Source of the DNA: Xanthomonas fragariae
GTDB lineage: Bacteria; Pseudomonadota; Gammaproteobacteria; Xanthomonadales; Xanthomonadaceae
Direction of reading: 5' to 3'
DNA length: 64,000 nucleotides
NCBI RefSeq assembly: GCF_017603965.1
Contig: NZ_CP071955.1
Coordinates: 1,612,001-1,676,000, forward strand
Below, one piece after another: positions 29,842 through 39,713 of the stretch. Position 1 is the first letter of the stretch. The number at the start of each line of letters is the position of its first letter. Position numbers and translations under genes: made by a program. The notes under the pieces were generated by a model. That model was given only the letters and a program-made list of their open reading frames with translations, was not told the origin of the DNA and ran no database searches.

Positions 29842-30475
29842 TAAGACTGAGGCGCAACTACTGGTCGATTCTCAATCAATCGGATTTATTGAAATCGGAA
29901 CCAAGGTGGCCCTTCGCTTACGTGCATATCCCTTCCAGAAATTCGGTGTGCTAATGGGCACAGTGAAGGCTAAATCATTGACAACTCTCTCCCCCAGTGA
30001 GGCTGCCGACCGTTTTGGCATTGCTTCAGTCACGGAGTCCATGTTCTTGGTAAGAGTGGAGCTTGAACGTCAATCCCTCGACGTTTACGGCAATTCCGTT
30101 AGGTTGACCCCGGGGATGTATGTCGATGCTGATGTTATGTTGGATCGCAGGAGGCTCTATGAATGGCTGTTTCAGCCTGCATACACCCTCCGGATGAAGA
30201 CCAATGAGTGATGTAGAAGATGATCTCTCCACTGGTCCAGATAAAGGAGGAATTTGGACTTCGAGTCAATGGCAGTCATTGCTTCGTTTTGGCAGTCGCC
30301 GTTCAGTGCCGGTCATTATTCAGGCCGAGGCAGCCGAATGCGGACTTGCTTGCATAGCGATGGTCGCTGGCTATCATGATGCCAAGCATGAAATGCAATC
30401 GCTGCGGACGAAATTTCCTGGTTCGCTGAGGGGTATTGAACCGCCCCGGGATTTCGGGAGGCTGTTTGGTTTGAG

Positions 30476-31360
30476 TCACGCCGCTTTGGCGTAACCGGCC
30501 TGTTGTCGATAGTAAGCCTCTTCGGCTTCCGCTGGCGGAATGTTCCCGATCGACCCCAGCAAGCGTTTGTGGTTGTACCAGTCCACCCAATCCAGCGTGG
30601 CCAGTTCCACATCCTGGCGGTTGCGCCACGCGCGCCGGTGGATCACCTCGGCCTTGTACAACCCGTTGATCGTCTCGGCCAACGCGTTGTCATAGCTATC
30701 GCCCACGCTGCCCACCGACGGCTCGATCCCGGCGTCGGCCAGCCGCTCGGTGTAGCGGATCGACACATACTGCACGCCGCGGTCGGAGTGGTGGATCAGG
30801 CCGCCTTCGGTTGGACGACGCGCATGCAGCGCCTGCTCCAGCGCGTCCAGCACGAAGTCCGTGTGCGCCGTCTGCGACACCTTCCAGCCCACGATCCGCC
30901 GTGCGTACACGTCGATCACGAAGGCCACGTACACGAACCCGGCCCAGGTCGAGACATACGTGAAGTCGCTGACCCACAGTCGGTTCGGCGACGGCGCATG
31001 GAACTGTCGGTTCACCTTGTCCAGCGGGCACGGCCGCTTGTCGCTGATCGTGGTCTTGACCACCTTCCCGCGTACCACGCCGCGCAGGCCAAGTGCGCCC
31101 ATCAGTCGCTCCACCGTGCAGCGGGCCACCGCATAGCCCTCGCGCTTGAGCTGCCGCCAGACCTTGCGCACGCCGTACACCTGTCGGTTCTGCTCCCATA
31201 CCCGCCGGATCTGCGGGCGCAGCGCCTGGTCCTTCCACCAGCGGTTCGGGCGCAAGTTCGCGTCCGCTTCCCGCTGCGCGTGGCGGTAATACGTCGACGG
31301 GGCAACCTGCAGCACCTTGCAGATTGGCTCGACCCCGTGAACATCGCAATGTTCGGTCAC
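30476..31360 (-). CDS. IS3-family transposase OrfB (copy 1)
   Basis: The product is 294 residues with the integrase-type DDE core: Asp in WVSDFTYV, Asp in HHSDRGVQY and Glu in DNALAETING. An HTH_21-like N-terminus precedes it. It is normally made as an OrfAB fusion by frameshifting near the end of orfA. Confidence 0.93.
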   Translation of the reverse strand: MTEHCDVHGVEPICKVLQVAPSTYYRHAQREADANLRPNRWWKDQALRPQIRRVWEQNRQVYGVRKVWRQLKREGYAVARCTVERLMGALGLRGVVRGKVVKTTISDKRPCPLDKVNRQFHAPSPNRLWVSDFTYVSTWAGFVYVAFVIDVYARRIVGWKVSQTAHTDFVLDALEQALHARRPTEGGLIHHSDRGVQYVSIRYTERLADAGIEPSVGSVGDSYDNALAETINGLYKAEVIHRRAWRNRQDVELATLDWVDWYNHKRLLGSIGNIPPAEAEEAYYRQQAGYAKAA

Positions 31361-31368
31361 GAACGTGG

Positions 31369-31689
31369 TCAGGGCTTGAAGCGGCGGTCGAGCTCCGCCT
31401 GGGCAAAATACGCGCTGGCCTTGCGCAGGATCTCGTTGGCTTGCCTCAGCTCGCGCACTTCGCGTTCCAGCGCTTTCATCCGCGTCCGCTCGTCCGTCGT
31501 CAGCCCCTGACGCTTGCCGGCATCACGCTCGGCCTGACGCACCCAGTTGCACAGCGTCTGCGACGAACAGCCAATCTTCCCGGCAATCGATTCGATCGCC
31601 GCCCACTGCGAGCCGTACTCGCCCTGATGCTCCCGCACCAGCCGAACCGCGCGCTCTCGCACTTCCGGTGAATATTTCGTCTTGCTCAT
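31369..31689 (-). CDS. IS3-family OrfA (copy 1)
   Basis: The product is 106 residues: a helix-turn-helix ([21 protein letters not shown]) then a leucine-zipper-like helix ([16 protein letters not shown]). It recognises the IS ends and provides the N-terminus of the OrfAB transposase. Confidence 0.92.
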   Translation of the reverse strand: MSKTKYSPEVRERAVRLVREHQGEYGSQWAAIESIAGKIGCSSQTLCNWVRQAERDAGKRQGLTTDERTRMKALEREVRELRQANEILRKASAYFAQAELDRRFKP

Positions 31690-33698
31690 CGCCCCATCTT
31701 CTCAAGAGTTGGAGCCTCCCGAAATCCCGGGGCGGTTCAGTATTCGGCTCGATCAGTTAGTTGAGATTGCGAACTCGCTTGGATTGGCATCAAGGCCTGT
31801 CAAGCTCGAGCTTGAAGACATTAGGCAACTTACTGTCCCCTGCATTTTGCACTGGAACATGAATCATTTCGTGGTCTTAGAGGGATTCAAGGGGAAAGAT
31901 CTTCTTATCGTTGATCCTGCATATGGGCGACGTAGGGTCAAGGTCAATGATGTCGATTCTTCTTTTACCGGAGTTGCTCTTGAACTTGATGCAGGGCCAA
32001 ATCTGGTCAAGCCTGAGAAAGTCACTGGTATATCGCTTGCTTCCGTAACTGGCTCGATTACAGGCTTAGGAAAGGGACTTCTTCAGGTTTTTGCCATTGC
32101 GGCATTTTTAGAGCTGCTTGGCCTGCTAGTTCCACAATTTCTACAGCTCGTAGTGGATCAGGTCTTGTCCACAAATGATGAGGAGCTTCTCACACTATTA
32201 GGCGTTGGGTTTTCTACATTGATTTTGGTGCGGACGGTTGCGGATTACATGAGATCTTGGCTTGTGATGTGGATCGGCGCAACATTAAATATGGGTTGGA
32301 CCGGGACGGTTTTTAGTCACTTGTTGCGCCTGCCGTTGGACTATTTCCAAAAGCGAAACTTAGGTGATGTGGTTTCGCGCTTTGGAGCCATGAATACAAT
32401 TCAGCAGACGCTTACGACCCAGTTTGTCGTCGTGATCATAGATGGAATTATGACGCTTATGATAGCGGTCATGCTGCTGATATATAATGAAAAGTTAGCG
32501 CTGGTCTCTTTTATAAGCGCTATTAGCTATTCATTGGCTAGGGTGATGTATTTTCGCTCGCTTGTAGAACTAACTTCAACGAACATCAATGTTTCCGCCC
32601 TGCAGCATGGGATGCTCATTGAGACGCTCAGAGGCATGCAAACCATCCGGCTTAACAATCGTAGTGCGGAACGATCGGCTAAGTTTGCAAACGCTACGGC
32701 AGAAGTGGTGAACACCAATACAAAAATTCAAAGACTAACTATCGCGTTCACGAGCGCAAGCGGCCTAGTCTCAGGCGGGCAGAAGATTGCAATTCTTTGG
32801 ATCGGTGCTGCGCTCGCACTGAAAGGTGAGTTGACGGCAGGCATGCTCATGGCATTCGTCGCGTATTCTGAGCAATTCACGGTACGCTTTGCTGCAATGG
32901 TCGATTATATCGTTAACTTTCGGATGTTGCGGTTACACGGGGAGCGGCTTGCAGATATTGTGCTAACCGCTCCGGAAAAGTTCTTGGAAGGAACTCGCCT
33001 GGGAACTAGATCCAGCAACTCTATCGAGTTTAGAGAGGTCTCATTCCGCTATTCGCACAATACTGCCCACGTTCTAAAAAAATGTAGTTTCAATATTCAG
33101 GATGGGGAGGTTGTAGCAATTGTGGGGCCTTCCGGTTGTGGAAAAAGCACGCTTGCCAAAATCTTACTGGGAGTTTTGGATCAGTCGTCAGGTAGCATAT
33201 TGATCGGCGGCGTTGATACGCATGTTCTCGGTAAACGGGAGGTTCGTAACATCGCGGCAAGCGTTCTCCAGGATGATGAGCTTTTCAGCGGTTCGGTGAT
33301 GGATAACATCAGCTTCTTTGATCCTGTCGCTACGCTTGAAAAGTGTCAGCTAGCAGCAAGGAAAGCCAGTATTGACACTGAGATAGAAGCGATGACCATG
33401 GGATACCAGTCAATGATTGGAGACATGGGCGCCACTCTGTCTGGTGGGCAAAAGCAACGAATTCTGCTCGCGCGTGCTTTTTACCGTGAGCCAAAAATCT
33501 TAGTTTTGGACGAAGCTACAAGTAATCTTGACTTGAATAACGAAAGCCAGGTCTGCAACGCGGTGCGCGCAGCGGGGGTCACCACTCTGATCATTGCTCA
33601 TCGCCCTCAGACAATTGCTTCGGCCGATCGTGCCATTTTACTGAAGCAAGGACAGATTGTTCCGGAAGACTCACAGGCAGAGGCTAGGGATTTTGAAA

Positions 33699-36600
33699 GT
33701 GAAAAAAATAACTAATCCAGCTAGTGATGTTGATGCGTTATCAAATGGAGTATCCACATTAGCGGTGTGCAGCAAAAGACGGAAAGCTGACTTGACAATC
33801 TACGCCCATGATCGAATGGGGATCATAAGAGTTCCGATCTACACTGTTGCGCTTTCGGCGTCGCTGATCAGAAGTGATCGGAAGCAACTGGCCGAGTTAA
33901 TCTGTCAGCTTCTAACTGATCCGATTTTTCTAGAGGCGATCTACATCGCCTCGCCGTCCCTCTACGAAAAGGCTCTAAATTGGCTGAGTGGAGATCTCAC
34001 ACTTCCAGATATTGACCTTGCTATCGCCCGATATGCTTTGCGTATGGCGCATCGCTCAGTGCCGTTTGGCACATTCTCCTCAGTGGCAGCGGTAACAGTG
34101 GGTCCTGGCGAAAACAAGCTTCAGGCTACACCAGCAGAGGAAATTAAGAAGTCTGCTGCTATAGATTATGGTGTCCTTGTAGATCTCGTTAAGGTCATCG
34201 TGAGCAATGATCTCGGACATGTGGTTAGATATAGGCCAAACGATACCATCACGCCACACGCAGATTACATCAGCTACCTTAAATCGCATGTCCAAGGCTC
34301 TACAATAGTTCAGCATATCGAGCAGCTTGAAAGAAATGAAGTGCTTGATTCAGTGCTTGACGCAACTAGCACTTACGATGGCATGACTGTCGATGAAATT
34401 GCGTATTTTTTAGCGCGCAAATATCTCGGAGAATACACGCAGGAAGAAATACATCAATTTATCCAAGAGTTGAAGGTCCAGGATGTCTTGGTCGCAGACT
34501 CGCTAATTGACGCAACTTCTAGTGATCAGCTCGCTGGATTGCTTGGCCGCTTAGCGGCCGTTCCCCCTGAGATTGGAGGAATGAATGAAGTGGTTATGAT
34601 TCTGCGCAACCTGGCTGATTCTCCACTGGGAACCGGACTGGATGATCTTAAGCGTATACGTGAATTGATTATAGAGGCAGGATCCAATACTGGGAAATCT
34701 ACGCACGTTGTGGCGTTTTCTTCTGACCAGTCTGGATCGTTTTCAGAAATCCATGTACAGAAAGTCGAGGCTGCTATCGATGCTCTTGCCGAATTTATTC
34801 CAAAGAACGATCAACTTTCAACTTTTAGAGATTGCTTCGTCGAGCGATTTGGTGAAGCATCAGTCGCCTTGTCAGACTTACTTCCTTTTTTTGAAACAAT
34901 GGGTTATCCGGACGGAGTTCGTCCCGTCGCGCCCCTAGCAGACTGTCTTGCGTCAAAAAAAGTTGGCAAGTCTCGCGCCGTTCCCAAGCCGCTCAATGCG
35001 CCTGAGTCATATGCCGTTGCGATGCTTGCGCTGTCCGGTTCTAATGAATTCATAGACATTTCAAAATTTCGACCAAGAGAAGGTAGCTCGGTTCCGTCCA
35101 CGGATCGGCCATCTTGTCTCGTTGCGTGGTTAGCTCTTTGGGCTGGCGGCGGGGATGAAGTTAAAATTGAGTTGAAAAGTTGTGGCGCTCAAGAGCCTGG
35201 TCGATTGATGGGAAGGTTCTCCGGAGTGATACCGAAAATTCTCGAATATTTGAACGAGGTCGAGTCACCAAGTGAAGGTAAGATTTTTGCACAGATAGTT
35301 GGCGTGCCGATGACCCGAGCTGGAAACATTATTTCGCGTCCTGCGACCGCAGGTCCGGAAATTCGGGTGCGAGCCGGTGGTGGCGCTAACGATATATTAA
35401 TTTCAGACCTAGAAGTTTTTGTCTCAAACAAAAAAGTTGTGCTCTGGTCTAGATCTCGGCAAGCAGAAGTTGTGCCGCGAATGAACTCGGCGCATGCGTT
35501 TGAAAATTGTAAAGGTTTTGCGGTTTATGTATTTTTGAATCACGTCGCAAACCAAGACTATATTTGTCGTATGCCCTCTATGAGGGATAAGCTTCCAGAT
35601 GCTCCATTCCTCCCTGGGCTCACATACAACGGAATTATTATAGAGCGTCCTTCTTGGCGAGTGGCTTTTGATGAGTTGGGCCTGTCCAAGCTGTCTGATT
35701 CCGCAGCTATCGAAACACTTCGAGAGTGGGCGAAATCAATCCTGCTTCCTGAAATGCTCGAAGTTTATGGGAAACTTGATTCAACGATACTTTCGCTTTG
35801 CAGTGAATGGACGGCAAAGGATTTTCTGAAAGAGCTTAGAAAGAATGGCACGCTTACATTAACCTGTGCATTCCCTTTATCAATGGAGCCTGTCTTGCGC
35901 AGCGCATCTGGCGCTCATATGCACGAGATCCAGTTAGCACTGCGAAATGTTCAGGCTCCGAATGTGAGCGTGACTGCTCGTCACCCGTTCGACGGCCTGC
36001 ATGGGCTGGAATGGGTATATGTATGCGTATACTGCAAGGCGGCAAATCAGAACGACGTAATTCTTGCATTGCACCGCGCCATGAAAATCACAATGGGGGA
36101 TATGGTTCCGTTTTTCTTTATAAGATACAAAGACCCGGAAGGTGATCATGTCAGGATTAGGGTAAGGGTTAAGTCCCCACATGAGCGCACTGCGGTCATG
36201 AGCGTTTTAGAGGGCGAATGCAAGAAGCTGGAAGTTGCTGATGTTATTTGCAAGTTTATCTTTAAGCAGTACATTCAAGAGGTCGAGCGGTATTTAGGGC
36301 CGAGACTTATGAAGCTTGCAGAAAGTATTTTTATCCTTGACTCTCATGCGGTTATGCGGACATTCGGGAAAATTCCGGGTGGCCTATATGAGAACTGGCG
36401 TAGCGCAGCTGCTGCGGTAGACTCGCTGCTGAGAGCCTTAGGGGTTGAATCATTACAAGCGCGCCTTGAATTTGCAAAGGTCGCAGCGGCTGACTTTCAG
36501 AGGGAGATAAGCTTTGATCTGGCGCAGCGTAAGCTCATTGGTGAAGTGTTTAAAAAAAGCAAGCCGATATTCTTAGAGTCAGGAGAATGCAATCCCGATA

Positions 36601-36836
36601 TTGCTTGCCTGAACGAGTTGGCCGGAGTTGAAGAAATAAGGCGTTTGATTTTCGAAAGTGAAGAGTTTAAGGCCTTGGGCCAGCGCGATGCTTACAAATA
36701 CAGATGGAGCTTGATCCACATGCGCCTGAATAGAGTTTTCGCAAGGATGGCGCGGGTTCAAGAAGCAGCTTGCTGGGAGCTACTAAAGAGATCGTATTTG
36801 CTTTGCAAGAATAAAATGGCGGTGGAAATTGATTAA
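33699..36836 (+). CDS. lanB: Class I lanthipeptide dehydratase LanB (full length)
   Basis: The product is 1045 residues, the size of NisB-type enzymes. LanB uses glutamyl-tRNA to activate Ser/Thr and then eliminates glutamate to give Dha/Dhb. The glutamylation half shows RMAHRSVPFGTFSSV, matching the family's R-x-RPTPFGLFAG region, and FVERFGEASVALSDLLPFF, matching the RYG-x-VPL-LLD region. The C-terminal elimination (SpaB_C-like) domain shows WVYVCVYCKAANQNDVIL, FFFIRYKDPEGDHVRIRVRV and a terminal helical part. The GTG at 33699 has AGGGA eight bases upstream and overlaps the exporter by 17 bases. It is uninterrupted. Confidence 0.9.
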   Translation: MKKITNPASDVDALSNGVSTLAVCSKRRKADLTIYAHDRMGIIRVPIYTVALSASLIRSDRKQLAELICQLLTDPIFLEAIYIASPSLYEKALNWLSGDLTLPDIDLAIARYALRMAHRSVPFGTFSSVAAVTVGPGENKLQATPAEEIKKSAAIDYGVLVDLVKVIVSNDLGHVVRYRPNDTITPHADYISYLKSHVQGSTIVQHIEQLERNEVLDSVLDATSTYDGMTVDEIAYFLARKYLGEYTQEEIHQFIQELKVQDVLVADSLIDATSSDQLAGLLGRLAAVPPEIGGMNEVVMILRNLADSPLGTGLDDLKRIRELIIEAGSNTGKSTHVVAFSSDQSGSFSEIHVQKVEAAIDALAEFIPKNDQLSTFRDCFVERFGEASVALSDLLPFFETMGYPDGVRPVAPLADCLASKKVGKSRAVPKPLNAPESYAVAMLALSGSNEFIDISKFRPREGSSVPSTDRPSCLVAWLALWAGGGDEVKIELKSCGAQEPGRLMGRFSGVIPKILEYLNEVESPSEGKIFAQIVGVPMTRAGNIISRPATAGPEIRVRAGGGANDILISDLEVFVSNKKVVLWSRSRQAEVVPRMNSAHAFENCKGFAVYVFLNHVANQDYICRMPSMRDKLPDAPFLPGLTYNGIIIERPSWRVAFDELGLSKLSDSAAIETLREWAKSILLPEMLEVYGKLDSTILSLCSEWTAKDFLKELRKNGTLTLTCAFPLSMEPVLRSASGAHMHEIQLALRNVQAPNVSVTARHPFDGLHGLEWVYVCVYCKAANQNDVILALHRAMKITMGDMVPFFFIRYKDPEGDHVRIRVRVKSPHERTAVMSVLEGECKKLEVADVICKFIFKQYIQEVERYLGPRLMKLAESIFILDSHAVMRTFGKIPGGLYENWRSAAAAVDSLLRALGVESLQARLEFAKVAAADFQREISFDLAQRKLIGEVFKKSKPIFLESGECNPDIACLNELAGVEEIRRLIFESEEFKALGQRDAYKYRWSLIHMRLNRVFARMARVQEAACWELLKRSYLLCKNKMAVEID

Positions 36837-38217
36837 GAATAAATATTTGGCTCTAGCGGTTTTTGCGATTGGTCTCGGTATAACGTTTGGTGCACTAGCA
36901 GAAGAAGAAATCAAACACGCGACCGTCAATAGTAAGATGGGATATCAGAGTTTGTCCCTAGGTGACCCACTGAGTGATAATGGTGCCAAGGTCACAATCT
37001 CGGCCGAGCGCGCTGAAGCTGTGACTAGCGGTGGAATTATCTATCACGCCAGTTCCAAGCGCTGGATAGGCAAAGTGATACGATTATCTGCTTTAATTGA
37101 TGCCGCGACGCCGGGGGTAAAGGCGACGATATGGGTGAGGGCGAGTGAGGGTTCTGGAAAACCTCTTAAGTTCGCTTCGTCAGCAAGCGCAGGTATCTTT
37201 GCTGATGGTCGCCACACCGTTGAGTTGCGAGTTCCGAGTGACGCGGCAAGTATTGCGTTCGGTGTCGTAATGCGCGGCTCGGGTAAAGTGACTGCGGAAG
37301 GCCTTAAGCTTATGGAGATTGATCGCTTACCTCTAAGCAGCGGAGCAAGCGCAAAACAGGTCTACGAGGAGGCGTTAAAAATTGTCTTAGAGAACGCCTA
37401 TTGGTCAAGGAATCTCAAAGAAAATCAGCGGAACTTTGGACTAGAACTGTCAGGTGATGCTGGATCGGGCTATCAAGCCGAAGCCGCGATACGTGCGCTG
37501 TTGCGCGGACTTCAAGACTCTCATAGCGTTTATGTGGATGCCGAAGAGGCGAATAATTACTCTAAATCTGGCGGGAATGCTAATTCAGCAGAGGTGAGAC
37601 TAATCAACGGGACGATGGGCTATCTTCTCGTCCCATCGGTGTATGGGTCAAACCCGGCTCTGGCGGCAGACTTCGCTGTTCAGGTTAGTAAAAAGTTGAA
37701 TGACTTAAAAGAAGAGGCGCGTTGCGGTTGGATCGTGGATATTAGAAAGAACAGTGGTGGAAACATGTGGCCCATGGTTTCAGCGCTCAGTATTTTTTTC
37801 GGGAACGAGCGATTGGGAGGATTTAAGAGGTCGAATGGCAGTATCGACTGGTGGTCCATCCATTCTCCTTCGGTAACAGTAGTTCCGGGGACCTCAGAGG
37901 CGCAGGAAGTAAAGATTGCTGTTCTTTTGGGACAGGGGACAAGCAGTTCAGGCGAGGCTCTGGCTGTCGCGCTGATGGGGAGAAAAAACACGCGAAGTTT
38001 TGGTGCGCCGTCCGATGGGAGAGTAAGTGCGAATAGTAGATTTCAGCTGGCAGACGGAAGCGCAATTTACCTGACAACAGCCATCGATGTAGATCGATCT
38101 GGCCGGGAAGTGGGGGAACGAGTGTTTCCAGATACGCGCATTTCAGATGACGTAGTTTCAAGTAGCGAGATCCCCGGAGAGGCGTTAAATTGGCTTTCAT
38201 CTTCATGCGCAAAGTAG
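36829..38217 (+). CDS. Secreted S41-family serine protease in the lanthipeptide operon
   Basis: The product is 462 residues with a signal peptide (residues 1-24, cleavage after GALA). A beta-rich N-terminal domain of about 150 residues precedes the S41 peptidase. The peptidase shows GTMGYLLVPS, GWIVDIRKNSGGNMWP and the nucleophile segment GQGTSSSGEALAVALMGR, followed by GAPSDGRVSAN. The TSSSGE form is like the IRBP/tricorn branch. It acts in the periplasm or outside and could trim the exported peptide, act in self-protection, or degrade target proteins. The TTG start overlaps the lanB stop by eight bases, so the genes are coupled. An S41 enzyme is not a standard lanthipeptide component. Confidence 0.85.
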   Translation: MIKNKYLALAVFAIGLGITFGALAEEEIKHATVNSKMGYQSLSLGDPLSDNGAKVTISAERAEAVTSGGIIYHASSKRWIGKVIRLSALIDAATPGVKATIWVRASEGSGKPLKFASSASAGIFADGRHTVELRVPSDAASIAFGVVMRGSGKVTAEGLKLMEIDRLPLSSGASAKQVYEEALKIVLENAYWSRNLKENQRNFGLELSGDAGSGYQAEAAIRALLRGLQDSHSVYVDAEEANNYSKSGGNANSAEVRLINGTMGYLLVPSVYGSNPALAADFAVQVSKKLNDLKEEARCGWIVDIRKNSGGNMWPMVSALSIFFGNERLGGFKRSNGSIDWWSIHSPSVTVVPGTSEAQEVKIAVLLGQGTSSSGEALAVALMGRKNTRSFGAPSDGRVSANSRFQLADGSAIYLTTAIDVDRSGREVGERVFPDTRISDDVVSSSEIPGEALNWLSSSCAK

Positions 38218-38237
38218 AACGCTAGGAGTTAGTATCG

Positions 38238-38990
38238 ATGCTCGTAAGTCAGTTTGTTCCTCCTAACAAGGTCGATGTTAATTTGCGACTTGGCAAACGG
38301 CTTGCGGGTTTGGAGTTGGCGCGGTCTGATCTGGTTGACCGGCGGTATGTATCGCAGGCGAACGAGGCGCTTCGAAAAGAAGCAGCCTACTGGCTAGCAT
38401 TAAACCGCGACCTGCTTCACCCTCTCTCTGAAAAGTGGCTTCAAGGTCATGCCAACGAGAACGGTCGGGCTTTTAGGGATCCCGCTGACGAACAAGATCT
38501 GGCAGCATATGCAAAAAAAATACTTAGGGGCAGAAAAGCTCTTACTTCTGACGAGCTAATTGACTGGTTGAGTGAAGTAAATGGCCTGACGAAGATTGCC
38601 GGAAGCGGAAAAATTCGAAAGGTTAACGTGTTCACCAGTATCGATAAAAGTGGAAGACAGACCGCGTTTTCAAATCCTGGAGATTTGCACCGTCAGTTTG
38701 GCTTGCTAAGCCAAGCAATAAACGACTGGGAAGAACGCCCTGCTTTTCGTGCATTGCTAGTGCTTGTGGGAGTGCTGGCAATACATCCTTTTGTTGATGG
38801 GAATGGCAGGACTGCTCGAGCCTGCTTCAATGCCATGTTGTTTGATGAACCACCCATTACCTTTATTCCAGTGCGCTTGGTGTCTGATTGCTCGTGCGGT
38901 GGGTTTGAGATCAGATTGCGAGATGTGATTTTTAACGGAAGTTGGGGGTCTCTTATTGCATATTTTTCAATCGTTTTTGAGCTTTGTTAG
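38238..38990 (+). CDS. Fic-domain protein (probable AMP transferase) at the end of the lanthipeptide operon
   Basis: The product is 250 residues with the complete Fic motif HPFVDGNGRTAR at about residues 183-194. The catalytic His, acidic Asp, anion-binding GNGR and final Arg are all present. Fic proteins move AMP or other phosphate-containing groups onto Ser/Thr/Tyr hydroxyls. AGGAG nine bases before the ATG and a 20-base gap after the protease gene place it in the same operon. No inhibitory (S/T)xxxE(G/N) motif was found in the protein by eye. Its role could be modification of the precursor, regulation, or an independent toxin. Confidence 0.85.
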   Translation: MLVSQFVPPNKVDVNLRLGKRLAGLELARSDLVDRRYVSQANEALRKEAAYWLALNRDLLHPLSEKWLQGHANENGRAFRDPADEQDLAAYAKKILRGRKALTSDELIDWLSEVNGLTKIAGSGKIRKVNVFTSIDKSGRQTAFSNPGDLHRQFGLLSQAINDWEERPAFRALLVLVGVLAIHPFVDGNGRTARACFNAMLFDEPPITFIPVRLVSDCSCGGFEIRLRDVIFNGSWGSLIAYFSIVFELC

Positions 38991-39713
38991 GTTTCAACAG
39001 CTATCGCTTACAAAGTCATGTTTAATTTCTGCATGCTATTCTTGCACAGGTGCCGGCATCGTGTTTCAAACTCTAAGGCGTCAGCGGGCAGGCTAACCAC
39101 CTCGAAGGCGACGGCCAGGGTTCTATGGAACCGTTGCTCGGTCGAGCGGATGAAAAGTGTGCCACGTTTCCACGCGCATCCATGGGTCCAGGGCAGCCTC
39201 TAGTCTTTTATTTCCCATGTCTCGGTGCCAGTCCGGAGATGCTGCCGAGTGTCCCACAGTTAGGCGGCATTTCGTTGAGATGAGCGCCCCAGCTCCTGCA
39301 CTCGAAATATGTTGAACACGAGTGCTTTTTTTTCGGGGAGGGCGATGCTAAAGGCGCCCATCAACTGTCAGTAGATTGCGAACAATGGGATGCCGGCAGT
39401 CGGTGATAAGGCGATTGCAGCAATAGCAATAGCAATAGCAATAGCAGGCGGGCAGCATGCAGCCCTCTTGGCGCTTCAACCACAGGCATGGGAGTCGCAC
39501 ATCACCATTTTCCACCACCGCTGAGCTTCTCTCAAAGGGACCTTAGCTTCGCTGTCCCGACCGCAAAGGCGAGCCTCCTCCTCGACGCTGACGCTGTGTT
39601 GCGGCCCTCCGCTGTGCGCCGCTCGCGCGGTGCTCGCTCTCGGGTGCGGTAGGGCCGGACGCTTCGCCTGTCGGTTCCCACGAGGCGCACAACGCGCTGG
39701 TGGAGAAAAACCG
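38991..39713. other. 723-bp region between the Fic and RadC-like genes; no gene seen
   Basis: No frame has a convincing start or family match. The G+C content rises along the stretch, from island-like to core-like, so the join between the lanthipeptide locus and the next accessory block is probably here. A short hexamer repeat lies at 39419-39442. Confidence 0.45.
39419..39442 (+). repeat. Tandem hexamer (AGCAAT)x4
   Basis: Four perfect copies of AGCAAT are followed by an imperfect fifth (AGCAGG). Such tracts can vary in copy number by slippage. It is about 270 bases upstream of the radC-like gene and not inside a coding frame. Confidence 0.85.

Larger units (their letters stand above)
28074..30211 (+). 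pseudogene. HlyD-type membrane fusion protein of the lanthipeptide exporter, split by an IS
   Basis: One N-terminal transmembrane helix (about residues 35-55) is followed by a lipoyl-like half (GVVKISSATTGYVTRVLL), a long coiled-coil hairpin and the second lipoyl half (LLSPVNGIVSSVLVSEGQAVKPGQ). This is the CvaA/HlyD layout that bridges an ABC exporter and the outer-membrane channel. The 866-bp IS at 28976-29841, with TAA duplication, interrupts codon ~301. Deleting it and one TAA gives a clean 422-residue frame ending before 30211. The truncated product ends inside the second lipoyl/beta-barrel region and is unlikely to work. The start is the first ATG after an in-frame stop, 35 bases after the precursor gene. 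Confidence 0.88.
30437..31739 (-). mobile_element. IS3-family insertion sequence, copy 1, 1303 bp
   Basis: The termini are the inverted repeat TGAACCGCCCCGGGATTTCG at both ends. A 4-bp target duplication GTAT (30433-30436, 31740-31743) shows a simple insertion. It carries orfA and orfB in the IS3 arrangement; group IS51/IS407 is likely from the ends and duplication size. It disrupts the exporter's peptidase domain. Confidence 0.95.
30204..33715 (+). pseudogene. C39-peptidase ABC exporter (PCAT/CvaB-like), split by an IS3-family element
   Basis: The gene begins eight bases inside the end of the adaptor gene. The N-terminal C39 peptidase has catalytic Cys in AAECGLAC, His in NHFVVL and Asp in VDPAYG. 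Six membrane helices follow, then an ATPase with Walker A GPSGCGKST, signature LSGGQKQR and Walker B ILVLDEAT. Such transporters cut after double-glycine leaders and export the cargo. The 1303-bp IS at 30437-31739 splits the peptidase domain after SLRGI. Removing it and one GTAT gives a 734-residue frame. The remaining downstream frame could make membrane and ATPase domains without the catalytic Cys. Confidence 0.92.

Noticed and set aside
30503..31510. A 335-codon frame opposite orfB/orfA, repeated in every IS3 copy
   Set aside because: It exists only because it is antisense to conserved transposase genes; composition and lack of motifs mark it as a shadow.
39419..39442. Possible CRISPR-like repeat array
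   Set aside because: It is a simple 6-bp tandem repeat without spacers, and no cas genes are in the window.
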